A DNA stretch of 64,000 bases from Acetoanaerobium noterae (GTDB lineage Bacteria > Bacillota > Clostridia > Peptostreptococcales > Filifactoraceae). Made by a program: the position numbers and the translations under genes. The DNA lies in assembly GCF_900168025.1 (NCBI RefSeq), contig NZ_FUYN01000002.1:23862-87861 (forward strand), read 5' to 3'. The notes beneath the pieces were generated by a model, which worked only from the letters and a program-made list of their open reading frames with translations, was not told where the DNA came from and ran no database searches. Every line of letters begins with the position of its first letter. Positions within the stretch are counted from its first letter, which is position 1. Below are positions 1 to 10,257 of the stretch, piece by piece.

Positions 1-12
1 CCAAATAACTAT

Positions 13-43
13 CCCCTCTGCCTTAATTGGCAGGGGGTTTTTT
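13..43 (+). terminator. Rho-independent terminator
   Basis: A GC-rich stem (CCCTCTGCC against GGCAGGGGG, with one wobble) and a short TTAATT loop are followed by a run of T. It ends a transcription unit that lies upstream of the window and separates it from the ABC importer. Confidence 0.8.
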
Positions 44-127
44 AATTGTAAGCTCAGACTATGAGCCTTTTTGTTATTAGAAAAATATATAAATTCAAGT
101 AGTTTTGGGTATGAATATTAAAGTTCC

Positions 128-814
128 ATGTTAATAATAAAAAAAAAGAGAAAGAGGGTGAGCAAAATAACCTTTATAAAAAACGTTTTTAGTCTTTTTA
201 TGGAAAGAAAAGAATTTTTCCTCACATTATTTATACAGCATATGTATCTAACATTTTTAGCTATATTAATAATCACAGTTATAGGTATTGCAGTTGGTAT
301 TTATATGACGAGAAATAAGGTTATAGCAGGGTTTATTATGGGAACAGTGAATATAATATACACTATTCCATCTATTGCTCTTTTTGGATTTTTGGTGGCA
401 TTAACTGGTGTAGGAAATAAAAGTGCTCTTATTGCACTTTGCATATATGGGCTTCTTCCTGTAATTAGAAACACATATGTTGGGATAAACGAGGTAGACC
501 CTTTTTTAATTCAAGCAGCTACGGGAATGGGAAGTACGGATAGACAGCTTTTGCTAAAGGTTCAAATTCCTCTTGCTCTTCCTGTTATTTTTGCAGGGTT
601 TAGAACTATGGTAGTAATGACTATAGCACTTGGAGCAATTGCATCATTTATAGGAGCTGGAGGACTAGGTGTAGCAATCTGGAGAGGAATAACGACTAAT
701 TTTCCTGAAATGACTTTTGCAGGAAGCCTTTTAGTTGCAGGCTTAGCTTTTGTGGTTGATTTTATATTAGGATTGGTTGAAAGGCTCATGAAAAATCAAT
801 ATGTGAGCACCTAA
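128..814 (+). CDS. Osmolyte (glycine betaine/choline-type) ABC transporter permease, OpuBB-like
   Basis: This is the inner-membrane permease of an OpuB/OpuC/YehW-type importer for quaternary amine osmolytes. The protein is a string of about five to six hydrophobic helices. It carries the family coupling-loop region around residues 125-150 (QAATGMGSTDRQLLLKVQIP) and the conserved GAGGLG stretch near residue 180. It is followed 10 bp later by the binding-protein gene and then by the ATPase, so it is the first gene of a three-gene operon. The start is uncertain: the ATG at 128 has no good ribosome site, and GTG 158 and ATG 200 are in frame. The exact substrate cannot be told from sequence; glycine betaine, choline, carnitine or proline betaine are the usual choices in this family. 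Confidence 0.88.
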   Translation: MLIIKKKRKRVSKITFIKNVFSLFMERKEFFLTLFIQHMYLTFLAILIITVIGIAVGIYMTRNKVIAGFIMGTVNIIYTIPSIALFGFLVALTGVGNKSALIALCIYGLLPVIRNTYVGINEVDPFLIQAATGMGSTDRQLLLKVQIPLALPVIFAGFRTMVVMTIALGAIASFIGAGGLGVAIWRGITTNFPEMTFAGSLLVAGLAFVVDFILGLVERLMKNQYVST

Positions 815-824
815 GGAGGATAAA

Positions 825-1712
825 ATGAAAAGAATACTAGCAGGACTGATATTAACAGCAATACTTTTGACGCTTACAGCTTGCTCTAGTCAAGAACCAA
901 AAACTGTAGTAATTGCATCAAAGCCTCATTCTGAGCAGTATATTTTGGCTGAGATGCTATCTCTTCTTATAGAGAATCATACTGACATAAAAGTGGAGAA
1001 AAAGCTTGGAATAGGTGGAGGAACATCTAATATACATCCAGCTATGTTAAGTGGTGATTTTGATATATATCCAGAGTATACAGGAACAGGATTGTTGTTT
1101 GTGCTAAAAGAGGATCTTATAACAGATTCAGATGAGCTTTATAAAAGAGTACAAGATAGATATCTAGAGGAATACAATATTAAGTGGCTAGGCTTATATG
1201 GATTTAATAACACCTACGCCCTTGCTGTAAAGGAATCTACAGCTCAGACTTATAACCTAGAAACCTATGATGATTTGGCTTTAGCTAGCAAGGATTTAGT
1301 GTTTGGAGCAGAATATGATTTCTTTGAAAGAGACGATGGATATGAAGCGCTAAAGGATGTTTATGGATTTGAGTTCAAGGATACTAAGGAAATGGATATT
1401 GGACTTAAGTACGAAGCTATAGGCTCTGATGAAGTAGATGTAATAAATGCATTTTCAACTGACGGACTAATCAAGCAATATAATTTAAAGGTGCTAGAAG
1501 ATAATAAAAATTTCTTCCCAGCCTATCAAGCAGCTACACTTATAAGAAAAGAAACTCTAGATAAATATCCTGAGCTTGAAGAGGTTCTTGAAAAGCTAAC
1601 AGGGCAGATATCAGATGATGAAATGATACAGATGAATTATCAAGTTGAAAAAGAGAATATGGATCCAAGAGATGTGGCAGAGCAGTTTTTAAAAGCAAAG
1701 GGACTGATATAA
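825..1712 (+). CDS. Osmolyte ABC transporter substrate-binding lipoprotein, OpuBC-like
   Basis: This is the lipid-anchored binding protein of the importer. The first 20 residues form a signal peptide ending in the lipobox LTAC (Cys20), so the mature protein sits on the outer face of the membrane. The rest matches the OpuAC/OpuBC (QAT-type) binding fold, with the early motif KPHSEQYILAEML and the segment GDFDIYPEYTGTG typical of the family. An AAGGAGGA ribosome site supports the start. Its stop codon overlaps the ATPase start by one base, which suggests translational coupling. The ligand is not determined. Confidence 0.9.
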   Translation: MKRILAGLILTAILLTLTACSSQEPKTVVIASKPHSEQYILAEMLSLLIENHTDIKVEKKLGIGGGTSNIHPAMLSGDFDIYPEYTGTGLLFVLKEDLITDSDELYKRVQDRYLEEYNIKWLGLYGFNNTYALAVKESTAQTYNLETYDDLALASKDLVFGAEYDFFERDDGYEALKDVYGFEFKDTKEMDIGLKYEAIGSDEVDVINAFSTDGLIKQYNLKVLEDNKNFFPAYQAATLIRKETLDKYPELEEVLEKLTGQISDDEMIQMNYQVEKENMDPRDVAEQFLKAKGLI

Positions 1713-2671
1713 TGGCAATAATTGAATTTAGTGAAGTGAGCAAAGCCTATAGTGAAAATGTAGTATTAGACAAATTTTCCTTAGCTATAGAGCAAGGTGA
1801 GTTTTTGGTATTACTAGGTCCTTCAGGCTGTGGAAAAACCACTATATTAAAAATGATAAACGGACTACTCATACCTGATTCAGGGGAAATAAACATAAAG
1901 GGTAAGCAAATAGATGAGTATGATTTAATTGAATTAAGACGGGGTATAGGTTATGTTATCCAGCAAATCGGACTGCTTCCACACTTGACAGTCGAAGACA
2001 ATATTTGCTTTGTACTAGATTTATTAAAAAGGCCAGAGACTGAGAAAAAATCAGTAGCAAAGGAGCTTATAAAACTAGTAGGTATGGATGAAAGCATGCT
2101 TAGAAGATATCCTAAAGAGCTAAGCGGAGGACAACAGCAAAGAGTAGGGGTTGCTAGAGCCTTAGCAGCAAATCCAGAAATTATTCTTATGGATGAACCA
2201 TTTGGGGCAGTGGATGAAATAACTAGGAGAAATCTTCAAGATGAACTAATCAAAATCCATAGCAAGCTTAAAAAAACTATAATCTTTGTCACTCATGATA
2301 TAGAAGAGGCTATAAAATTAGGTACAAGAATAGTGCTTCTAAACAATGGGGTAATAGAGAGAAATGAAAAAAAGAGGGATTTTGTATTAGTAAATGACAG
2401 AAGTGAATATGCCAAGAAATTCTTTGAGTCAAAGGATTTTATGGCTTACCTTAATACAATAAAAATCAAGGATTTAGTAATAAAGCAGTCAGATATAAGC
2501 TTTGACCTTTATGACAGCAGTAGCGTAGTAAAATATGACGCTACTGTACTTCAAGGGATTCAAAAAAGCATAGAGCTTGGAAAAGAGACTATTCTAACAG
2601 TTGATGAAGAAAACAACCCATATGGTTGGTTTTCCTTAACAGAGATATATACAAGACTAATAATTAAATAA
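1712..2671 (+). CDS. Osmolyte ABC transporter ATP-binding protein, OpuBA-like
   Basis: This is the cytoplasmic ATPase that drives the importer. Visible motifs are Walker A (GPSGCGKTT, about residue 36), Q-loop, signature LSGGQQQRVGVARAL (about 137), Walker B with ILMDEPFGAVD, and the switch His in THDIEEA. The last roughly 80 residues form a short, degenerate regulatory tail. At 319 residues it is shorter than ATPases that have two full CBS domains. The start overlaps the stop of the binding-protein gene (TAATG). No terminator is obvious before the next promoter. Confidence 0.9.
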   Translation: MAIIEFSEVSKAYSENVVLDKFSLAIEQGEFLVLLGPSGCGKTTILKMINGLLIPDSGEINIKGKQIDEYDLIELRRGIGYVIQQIGLLPHLTVEDNICFVLDLLKRPETEKKSVAKELIKLVGMDESMLRRYPKELSGGQQQRVGVARALAANPEIILMDEPFGAVDEITRRNLQDELIKIHSKLKKTIIFVTHDIEEAIKLGTRIVLLNNGVIERNEKKRDFVLVNDRSEYAKKFFESKDFMAYLNTIKIKDLVIKQSDISFDLYDSSSVVKYDATVLQGIQKSIELGKETILTVDEENNPYGWFSLTEIYTRLIIK

Positions 2672-2688
2672 TATTTAACTTTTGGCTA

Positions 2689-2717
2689 TTGAGAATATAT
2701 GAGAACAGGATTATAAT
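2689..2717 (+). promoter_or_regulatory. Sigma-A type promoter for the chemoreceptor gene
   Basis: TTGAGA and TATAAT hexamers are separated by exactly 17 bases, about 65 bases before the chemoreceptor start. This supports independent transcription of that gene from the ABC operon. Confidence 0.6.
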
Positions 2718-2780
2718 ATAGTTTATATTTTGTTTAATATTAATTTAATTATTATGATTATAAATTGAGGGGTGAAGTCT

Positions 2781-4862
2781 ATGGGCAAAAATGTTCAACA
2801 AAGTATTCAAACAAAGTCTGGACTTGCAAAGCAAATCCTAGTGACTTTATTGCCACCTATTTTAATTGTTATGGTGGTGCTTTCAAGCATTGGATATATG
2901 TATTCAAAGATGATGATAGAAGAAGAAATATCCTATCAGATGGAGTATAAGCTAGAGCATACTATAGCTGAGATAAATCAGTCGCTTATAGCACACAAAC
3001 GACTAGGAGAAGCTTTAGGAAAAACAGTAGCATCAAATCCCAATGCACTGACTCAGCCAGAATATGAAGCACTACTAGAGAGTTATTTGGAGGTAAATGA
3101 CGATACCTTTGGAATAGGAGTTTGGTTTGAGCCAAATATTTATAATAATATGCCAGCTTACTCTCCTTATGCATACAAAGATGGAGCAGGAATAGTGATA
3201 GACAATAGCTACTGGACAGAAGGAGTAGATATCTGGAATGAGTCATGGTATAGGATAGGTGCAGATTCAAGTGGAGAAGGAGCTTGGTCAGAGCCATACT
3301 ACGACCCTGGAACAGATGTGACTATGATTACTTTTTCATATCCTATAGTAAGGGATTCTGCAGTTATAGGTGTTGTTACAGCAGATATAGACCTTACAAG
3401 TATTCAAAAGATGGTGGCTGATGTCGAGCTTGCTAAAGGTGGAAGTGCCTTGCTTATAAGTAAGGAAGGCTTATATATGGCAGGTATTAATAAGGATGCT
3501 ATCATGAAAAACAACATAGTAGAAGATGAAACTACTTTATTTCACAGCGTATCAGGGGATATATTATCTGGAAAGCTCGGGAATACCAGTATAGAAGCAA
3601 ATGGTGGAAAAAACCTTATCTATTATGATATGGCAAAGGAGACTAATTGGGCAGTAGTTATAGAAATTCCTGAAAAGCAGCTTTTTGAAGGGCTAAATAA
3701 GCTACTTGGAATATTTGCAGCTACATGTATAGGCTCTATTATTATACTGGCGATTATAATAGCTTACTTTGCATCCAATCTATCTAAAAGATCTAAGCGT
3801 ATAAGTAAAGTTGCTGAGCATATTTCAGATGGATATTTAGCTGAAGAGATAGATGCCAAGGACGTGAATAAAAACGATGAACTAGGAGATATTGCTAGAG
3901 CATTTTCTAATATGCAGCAACAGCTTCAGAGCATAATTGGCGGATTTAAAGAGGATTCTGTAAAAATAGACGAAAGCTCTAAACTGTTATCTTCATTTTC
4001 TCAAGATATGAGTACTACAGCTGAAAGTGTTGCTATGGCAATAAGTGATGTGGCAGCTGGCTCAGCTGACCAGTTCGAAAAGCTTAAGCTAATTTCAGAA
4101 ACCATGTATGGCTTTGCAGAGGATATAGAGCAGATGTCAAAAGAAGTAAAAGGCATAGAAGAATCTTCAAGCAATATAAAAACCTTGGCAGATTCAAGCT
4201 CTACTGAAATGAATATGGTTACAGAATCCTTTGATGGACTTTACAATAACTTTAGTTCTCTTATAGAAAAGGTTAAGCTAGTAGGAGATAACGTAAGCAA
4301 GGTAAATGAAATCACAGAGCTCATAAACGAAATATCTGACCAGACAAACCTTCTAGCACTAAACGCAGCAATAGAAGCAGCAAGAGCTGGAGAAGCAGGA
4401 AGAGGCTTTGCAGTAGTAGCTGATGAAATCAGAAAGCTAGCAGAAAAAAGCAGGGAATCTTCTGAAGAAATAAATTCAATCATAAGCTCAGTAGCAGTTG
4501 AAACAGATGGAATGATTAATTCTACTAAAGCTGTAAGCGAAGAAATAAATGAACAAAAATCCAATATTCAAAAAGCCATAGAATCCTTTGAGAATATAAA
4601 GGATTCAGTAGATGAGATTAAGCCAAAGATAGACAAGGCATATGAAGAATCTCAGAGAATCATAGATAAAAAAGATGATATCCTAGTAAACATCAATCTA
4701 GTAAGCGAGATATCTGAAAACTCAGCGGCAACAGCTCAGGAGATAGCTGCATCAGCAGAGGAAATGAGCGCATCAGTTGAAGAGGTAACCTCATCAGCAA
4801 TTACTCTTAACTCCATGACAGAGGAAATGAAGGAAAGAGTTGAGTTTTTTAAGATGGACTAA
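2781..4862 (+). CDS. Methyl-accepting chemotaxis protein with extracellular dCache domain
   Basis: This is a transmembrane chemoreceptor that would report to the CheA/CheW array. A transmembrane helix lies near residues 15-40, then an extracellular double-Cache sensor (with the typical WFEPN...YSPYAY stretch), a second helix near 300-325, a HAMP linker and a long coiled-coil signalling domain. The hairpin tip is conserved ([19 protein letters not shown] followed by [16 protein letters not shown]). I prefer ATG 2781 because GAGGGGTG sits at the proper distance; a GTG at 2772 lies inside that site. The ligand is unknown; dCache receptors often sense amino acids or other small organic molecules. 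The gene converges on another receptor gene. Confidence 0.93.
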   Translation: MGKNVQQSIQTKSGLAKQILVTLLPPILIVMVVLSSIGYMYSKMMIEEEISYQMEYKLEHTIAEINQSLIAHKRLGEALGKTVASNPNALTQPEYEALLESYLEVNDDTFGIGVWFEPNIYNNMPAYSPYAYKDGAGIVIDNSYWTEGVDIWNESWYRIGADSSGEGAWSEPYYDPGTDVTMITFSYPIVRDSAVIGVVTADIDLTSIQKMVADVELAKGGSALLISKEGLYMAGINKDAIMKNNIVEDETTLFHSVSGDILSGKLGNTSIEANGGKNLIYYDMAKETNWAVVIEIPEKQLFEGLNKLLGIFAATCIGSIIILAIIIAYFASNLSKRSKRISKVAEHISDGYLAEEIDAKDVNKNDELGDIARAFSNMQQQLQSIIGGFKEDSVKIDESSKLLSSFSQDMSTTAESVAMAISDVAAGSADQFEKLKLISETMYGFAEDIEQMSKEVKGIEESSSNIKTLADSSSTEMNMVTESFDGLYNNFSSLIEKVKLVGDNVSKVNEITELINEISDQTNLLALNAAIEAARAGEAGRGFAVVADEIRKLAEKSRESSEEINSIISSVAVETDGMINSTKAVSEEINEQKSNIQKAIESFENIKDSVDEIKPKIDKAYEESQRIIDKKDDILVNINLVSEISENSAATAQEIAASAEEMSASVEEVTSSAITLNSMTEEMKERVEFFKMD

Positions 4863-4900
4863 AAATTTAGACCTATGATTTTAAAAATTAATATATAGAT

Positions 4901-4937
4901 TAAAAATAAGCTGGGCATATGCACCAGCTTATTTTTA
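4901..4937. terminator. Bidirectional terminator between two convergent chemoreceptor genes
   Basis: An inverted repeat (AAAAATAAGCTGG with CCAGCTTATTTTT) has A-rich and T-rich flanks on both sides, so it can end transcription from both directions. Confidence 0.8.
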
Positions 4938-4952
4938 ATTAAGGGAGTTTAT

Positions 4953-7001
4953 TTATATTTTGAATTTTTCTATATGCACGTCTAAATCTCTTGCAAGTGC
5001 ATATAACTCATTAGCTTGATTTTTTACATTTTGAATATCATTTAATTGATTCATAATACTAGCATTTACTTCTTGAGTAGCTGCTGAGGACTGCTCTGAT
5101 ACAGCTGAAATATTTTGGATATTAGTTGTTAGTAAAATGCTGTTATTTGTCATAATTTCGATACTATCGTTCATTCCAGACAATTTATCAACTATATTAT
5201 CAATAGCTGAATTTAATTTATCAAAGCTAGTTTCTGTTAGTGAAACAGCAGAGCTTTGCTTTTGTAAATCTTCCTTTATATTATCCATATTGCCAGATGC
5301 GACCTTAGTGGTATCAACAATTGTTGTTATTATTTCGCGGATGTTTTCTGCTGAATTACCTGATTGCTCGGCTAGCTTTCTTACCTCTTCAGCTACTACA
5401 GCAAATCCTCTTCCAGACTCTCCAGCTCTTGCAGCTTCTATAGCAGCATTTAAAGCCAATAAGTTAGTTTGTGAAGATATATCTAAAATAGTACTTAGTA
5501 TCTGCTCGATATTTTTAGTTTCTTTAACCAAGGTGTTTATACTATCCTCGATGTAAGACATACCTGATATAGTGTTTTCATTTTTAGATTTTAGTTCTAG
5601 TACAGCATTTTTTGCTTCTATATTACTGCTTTCCATTGTTTCGCTTTCTTGAGCTATTTTATTGCTGTAGTCTTTTACTTTAGAGAGATTTTCATTGAAC
5701 TCTACAGATATTTGCGAAGCTTTTTCAGTTTCTTCAGCTTGATTTTGTATTCCAAGGGATAGTTCATCCATAACCTTAGCGATTTCTTCAGAAATAGAGC
5801 TTACATCGTTGGCTTTTGTAGTCAAGTCTTCAGAAACGTTAACGACATTGTTAGAAGATAGCTTTACAGTATGAACTAGATTTTTTACGCTAGCTAGCAT
5901 ATTGGTAAACCTTGTTCCTAGTTCTCCTAGCTCATCCTTGCTCTTTATATGAGCTACTGCAGTAAGGTCTCCTTGCTCTCCTTTTTCCATTGATTCCTTT
6001 AATGTTTTTATAGGGTTAGTTAGACTCTTTGATACATAGATACCTATAATAAGAGCAACTATAATAAAAGCAGCAAACAAGCCGATAAGAGTCATCATCA
6101 TGGACATAATCTCTGAATACACTTCTTTTTTATCAATCATTCCGATTAGTACCCAGCCTGTTTTATCATTGCGAAGTGAATAAATAAATTTATCTGTTCC
6201 AAATACATTGGCTTCAAATGAGCTAGTTTCTTTATCTATTAATTCACCTACCCAAGCTGCTTCCTCAGGATTAGTGAATGCATTTTCTACGACTTGGTCT
6301 TTAGTGTCCTCATCGGTATCAATTCTATTGGGATTTAAATTTTTTCCTAGTAAATCTTCTCTTTTAGAAGCTAGTATCATACCTGTTTTGTCCAGAAGAA
6401 TTACTTCTCCTGTTTTTTCTATATTAGTATCACTAAACAAGCTAGATAGATTTGATATATCTATGTCTATACCTGCAACGCCTATCTGATTTGAAGCTTC
6501 ATCTTTAATTTCTTTAGTAGCAGTAACTACAGTATTGCCAGTAGCCACATCTGTATAGGCATCTTGCCATAAAATAGCACCATTATTAGTTAATGATTCT
6601 TTATACCAAGACTTTCCAGTAGGGTCATAACCCTCAGGAAGCTCAGTTTCTGGATATATATACATATTTTTGTTTTTAGTAGCTATATATACATTTAAGA
6701 TTTGATTGTTTGCATTAATGAAGCCATTTAATTCTTTTTTCACAGTATCCGCATCTATTACTGCAGATGATTTTGCTATTGAATTCTCTGTTAATTGAGA
6801 TAGTATAGCTTCGTAACCGCTATAATTTTCATCGATGATTGAACTTATATTGCCTACGGTAGTGTTAAGCTGCTCCGTATAAGAATTACTAAGCGTCTTA
6901 TACAGGATCATATTTGAAACAAAGCCTGTTGTAAGCATAGGAATAAGTATGATTAATGAAAATATAAAAACTAGCTTTTTCTTTATTGAGCTAAAACCCA
7001 T
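4953..7001 (-). CDS. Methyl-accepting chemotaxis protein with dCache domain
   Basis: This is a second membrane chemoreceptor of standard layout. An N-terminal helix lies at about residues 10-32 and an extracellular dCache_1 sensor at about 40-280 (with [13 protein letters not shown] and [12 protein letters not shown], typical Cache strands). A second helix at about 285-310 is followed by HAMP and a signalling domain whose tip reads [26 protein letters not shown] ribosome site precedes the ATG. It shares a terminator with the convergent receptor at 2781-4862, but the two sensor domains are clearly different, so this is not a recent duplication. The ligand is unknown. Confidence 0.93.
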   Translation of the reverse strand: MGFSSIKKKLVFIFSLIILIPMLTTGFVSNMILYKTLSNSYTEQLNTTVGNISSIIDENYSGYEAILSQLTENSIAKSSAVIDADTVKKELNGFINANNQILNVYIATKNKNMYIYPETELPEGYDPTGKSWYKESLTNNGAILWQDAYTDVATGNTVVTATKEIKDEASNQIGVAGIDIDISNLSSLFSDTNIEKTGEVILLDKTGMILASKREDLLGKNLNPNRIDTDEDTKDQVVENAFTNPEEAAWVGELIDKETSSFEANVFGTDKFIYSLRNDKTGWVLIGMIDKKEVYSEIMSMMMTLIGLFAAFIIVALIIGIYVSKSLTNPIKTLKESMEKGEQGDLTAVAHIKSKDELGELGTRFTNMLASVKNLVHTVKLSSNNVVNVSEDLTTKANDVSSISEEIAKVMDELSLGIQNQAEETEKASQISVEFNENLSKVKDYSNKIAQESETMESSNIEAKNAVLELKSKNENTISGMSYIEDSINTLVKETKNIEQILSTILDISSQTNLLALNAAIEAARAGESGRGFAVVAEEVRKLAEQSGNSAENIREIITTIVDTTKVASGNMDNIKEDLQKQSSAVSLTETSFDKLNSAIDNIVDKLSGMNDSIEIMTNNSILLTTNIQNISAVSEQSSAATQEVNASIMNQLNDIQNVKNQANELYALARDLDVHIEKFKI

Positions 7002-7187
7002 TTTGATGCCCTCCTAATTAATGAATTGTTTATAAATACCTTATATATCTTATTATATATAAAAAAAATTATATATAGTTCTTAAGATATAATTTATGAA
7101 CTCTAAACTTTGGAATTATAAAAAAGAGTTATGGATTATGTCAGCTTTTATAAATTTATGATAAAGTATATATAGAAATTTATTAAA

Positions 7188-7258
7188 ATATAAAGCTATA
7201 AGTATATAAAGCTATAAGTATATAAAGCTATAAGTATATAAAGCTATAAGTAGATAAA
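7188..7258 (+). repeat. 16-bp tandem repeat upstream of the BTAD regulator
   Basis: The unit AGTATATAAAGCTATA is repeated about four and a half times with almost no variation. The block ends about 35 bases before the start of the next gene, inside its presumed promoter/leader region. Confidence 0.9.
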
Positions 7259-7294
7259 TAAAGTACGAAGAGAAAAGAGGTGAGGATAGCCTTT

Positions 7295-10162
7295 ATGAGT
7301 ATTGTATGCAATATATTTGGAATTCCATCTATAAAAAAAGGTAAGGCTGAGGTATCTTTTCCATATAAAAAAGCTAAAGCAATATTTTTCTATCTTTTAG
7401 TAAACAATCACTCAACTAGAGATGAGCTTGCTAGCTTATTCTGGGATGAGTTATCAGATTCTCTTGCCAAGAAAAATCTCAGGAATGCGCTTTATCAGAT
7501 AAGAAGTTTACTCGGTGACGACATACTGCTATCCTCTGAAAAATCTCTTGTGGTACTTAATACGGACATAATTACCTATACAAATCCTGAAGCTTTGTCT
7601 GAGCCAGAAATATTTATCAAAGCATATAAGGGAGAGTTTCTGCAAGGATTTTCAATTAAGAATGCGCCTTTATTTGAGCAGTGGTATACGCAAGCAAAAC
7701 AGCAATATAAAGAAAAGTATATTCAAAATTTATACATATCCATAAATGAAGAAAAAACAAAACCTGAAATCAACTGGAATAAAATAATAAAGTACGCAAA
7801 GCTACTCACTGAAGTAGATGATTTTGATGAAAGAGCTTATCAAATTCTTTTAGAAGGCTATAAGAATACCAAAGCGTACAGTCAAGCTATAGAGAGCTAT
7901 AATAAGCTAAAATCTACGCTTGAAAGGGAACTTGGCATAGAGCCAGATGAAGCAACTACGGCTATATTTAATGAAGTACTAGATGCTATGAATGAGAAAA
8001 GGCAAAATACAGTCTCAGATTTTTCTGAGTTCTTTGGAAAGTATTCTCAGCTTAGACTTTTAGAGCAAAATCAAGAGGAATTTATGCTAGATAAGCCTCC
8101 TACCTCATTTGTGATTTTAGGAGAGGCAGGAATAGGAAAATCCAATCTGATATCAAACTTTTTAAATAGATTAGATAATAAAACAGTTTTGATTTTTAAA
8201 TCTAAGTGTATCAAAACTCAGAAAAATCATCCATATAGCTATTTTAAGAATTTATTGGTAAACGAAATTGGTGACAAGGCTCTAATAAATAGCTGGAATG
8301 AGCATCTTAAAAGCATAATTAGCATGATGGAAGGTAATGAAGAAAACATTTTAGACCTTATGGAGAGTTTTTTCTGGGATTCTTTTGTGGCTATGTTTAA
8401 AGACAGTAATTCTAAAATAATACTGTATATAGAAGACATTCATAACATGGATGAAAAAAGCAGGAATCTTTTAGAGTATATGCTTACTAATAACATAAGC
8501 ATATACATGATAGGAAGCAGTAGCATTAAAGACAAAAATATGATTTCGAAGCAGTTTTTAGCTTTGATTGAAAATCAAAAGCTTGAATTTATTAGCCTTT
8601 CACGCTGGGATTACAGTAAGGTAAAGCTATTTATAAGTCAGCAGCTTCCAAAGCATATGCAAACAGAAGCTCTATTTGATGATGTTTATTTTGAAACGCA
8701 AGGGAACTTCTTGTTTATAAAGTATTATATAGCTGCAGTTTTAAGTGGAAAAGATCCGAAGAGAATAAGTAGTGACATGATTTTTTATTTTGAAGAAAGA
8801 CTAAATGATTTATCAAAGTCTGCTCAGGATGTGGCAAAGCTAATTTCGTTTTTCTTTGAAGATACTAGCTTTGAAATGATTAACAGCCTTTCTGATATCA
8901 AGGAAGGCAAGCTTATAGATGTAATTCAGGAGCTTACAGATAAAGACATTCTCAAAGAGAGCATTCAAAATGACAGTATAAGATTTTCTTTTACTCATCC
9001 GAAGCTCAGACAGTACATATACGAAAGTCAAACGGAAATCAAAAGAAGGTTCATTCATAATCAAATTGGAGATGTTATCGAAAAGCAGCTTCACGACAAG
9101 CCTGCAGACATGGATTTATACCATAGACTTATATTTCATTACATGAGAGGGGCAAACAAAGTAAAGGCGCTAGATTATAGCGTAAAGAGCCTTAATCGCT
9201 ATCTTAACTACTCTCATGAGCTATTTCCAATACTTGCATCTGGAGATGAAGCCTTATTTAAGGATGCATATATGAGCAGAAAGCAAACTCAGGCTTACTT
9301 ACTAGAAATAGAGAATCTACTAAAAGAGGTAAGACAAAAAGAAGGTCAGACCAGAGATGTAATTATAGGAGAAATCGCATTTTTACATATGAAAGGCAGA
9401 TATCTAATCAGGGAAGGCAGCTATGAAGAAGGAACTAAATATATAAGTGAAATGATTAGCAAGTCAATAGAAATAAACGACGATGACTACGCTCTAGAGG
9501 CATATAAGCAAATGATTTACTACTGCATACAAATCAGTGAAGCTGATAAAATGCAAGAATATATTCAGCTTGCTCTAGATATTGCCATAAGAAGAAACTA
9601 TCATAAGGAAACAGGTATAATACTTAGATTTAAGGGACTTTACTATATCCTTAAAAAGGAATATACCCTTGCGAAGGAAGTTCTAACTAGCTCTATTAAC
9701 ACCTTTACTATAAGTAAAGAGGTGGCTGAAAAATATGCACTTAATATTGCAGCTGCATATAATTATATAGGAGAGATACATAGGCTAAACAATAACTACG
9801 ATGAAGCAATAATAGCCTATGAAAAAGCTATAGAGATAGGAAAAGCCAAAAATGCCTATACCAGTCTTATGGTGTTTTGCATAAATGCTGGTCAAGCTAT
9901 GTATCATAAAAAAGATTACGATAAGGCAAAAGAGTACCTAGATTATGCTAAGCATTGTCAGTCCATGGTAGACATACTTTGGAAAAAAGCCGTACTAGAT
10001 GTCTATTTGGGTCTGATTTATATAATTAACAAAGATAAAGCTTCTGGTATGAAGCTGATAAAAACTGCGGAAATTGAAGCTAAAAAAATGAAAAACCCTG
10101 AAGAAATAGAACTTGTAGCCTGGGCAAAACAAGAAGCTAAAGCACATCTAGAAAGCAGATAA
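7295..10162 (+). CDS. Large BTAD/AAA/TPR transcriptional regulator (SARP/MalT-like)
   Basis: This is a signal-integrating regulator of about 955 residues. Residues 1-95 look like an OmpR-type winged-helix DNA-binding region (RDELASLFWDELS, then KKNLRNALYQIRSLLGDD). Residues 105-235 are a bacterial transcriptional activation domain ending in the hallmark ELGIEPDEAT. A STAND-like ATPase follows with Walker A GEAGIGKS near residue 278. The C-terminal third is made of TPR helices. The ATG at 7295 has the ribosome site AGAGGTGAGG at good spacing; GTG 7280 lies inside that site. The targets are unknown; the next gene downstream is one candidate. The C-terminal coding end is also the left arm of the terminator. 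Confidence 0.85.
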   Translation: MSIVCNIFGIPSIKKGKAEVSFPYKKAKAIFFYLLVNNHSTRDELASLFWDELSDSLAKKNLRNALYQIRSLLGDDILLSSEKSLVVLNTDIITYTNPEALSEPEIFIKAYKGEFLQGFSIKNAPLFEQWYTQAKQQYKEKYIQNLYISINEEKTKPEINWNKIIKYAKLLTEVDDFDERAYQILLEGYKNTKAYSQAIESYNKLKSTLERELGIEPDEATTAIFNEVLDAMNEKRQNTVSDFSEFFGKYSQLRLLEQNQEEFMLDKPPTSFVILGEAGIGKSNLISNFLNRLDNKTVLIFKSKCIKTQKNHPYSYFKNLLVNEIGDKALINSWNEHLKSIISMMEGNEENILDLMESFFWDSFVAMFKDSNSKIILYIEDIHNMDEKSRNLLEYMLTNNISIYMIGSSSIKDKNMISKQFLALIENQKLEFISLSRWDYSKVKLFISQQLPKHMQTEALFDDVYFETQGNFLFIKYYIAAVLSGKDPKRISSDMIFYFEERLNDLSKSAQDVAKLISFFFEDTSFEMINSLSDIKEGKLIDVIQELTDKDILKESIQNDSIRFSFTHPKLRQYIYESQTEIKRRFIHNQIGDVIEKQLHDKPADMDLYHRLIFHYMRGANKVKALDYSVKSLNRYLNYSHELFPILASGDEALFKDAYMSRKQTQAYLLEIENLLKEVRQKEGQTRDVIIGEIAFLHMKGRYLIREGSYEEGTKYISEMISKSIEINDDDYALEAYKQMIYYCIQISEADKMQEYIQLALDIAIRRNYHKETGIILRFKGLYYILKKEYTLAKEVLTSSINTFTISKEVAEKYALNIAAAYNYIGEIHRLNNNYDEAIIAYEKAIEIGKAKNAYTSLMVFCINAGQAMYHKKDYDKAKEYLDYAKHCQSMVDILWKKAVLDVYLGLIYIINKDKASGMKLIKTAEIEAKKMKNPEEIELVAWAKQEAKAHLESR

Positions 10163-10189
10163 AAATCTAAAATCTAGGTGTGCTTTTTT
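10139..10189 (+). terminator. Terminator overlapping the end of the regulator gene
   Basis: AAAGCACATCTAG, inside the last codons, pairs with CTAGGTGTGCTTT after the stop with one G-U pair. A T run follows. Confidence 0.75.
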
Positions 10190-10257
10190 AAGTTCATTTT
10201 AAGTTACTCCCCTATAATGACTTTATGGAATTAAAAAAACTTTAGGAGGAATATAAA

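Noticed and set aside
4241..4564. Long minus-strand ORF opposite a chemoreceptor signalling domain
   Set aside because: It mirrors the conserved signalling helices and lacks a ribosome site. Similar mirror ORFs appear opposite every receptor gene here.
7188..7258. Possible CRISPR array
   Set aside because: The repeats are directly adjacent without unique spacers, so this is a simple tandem repeat.
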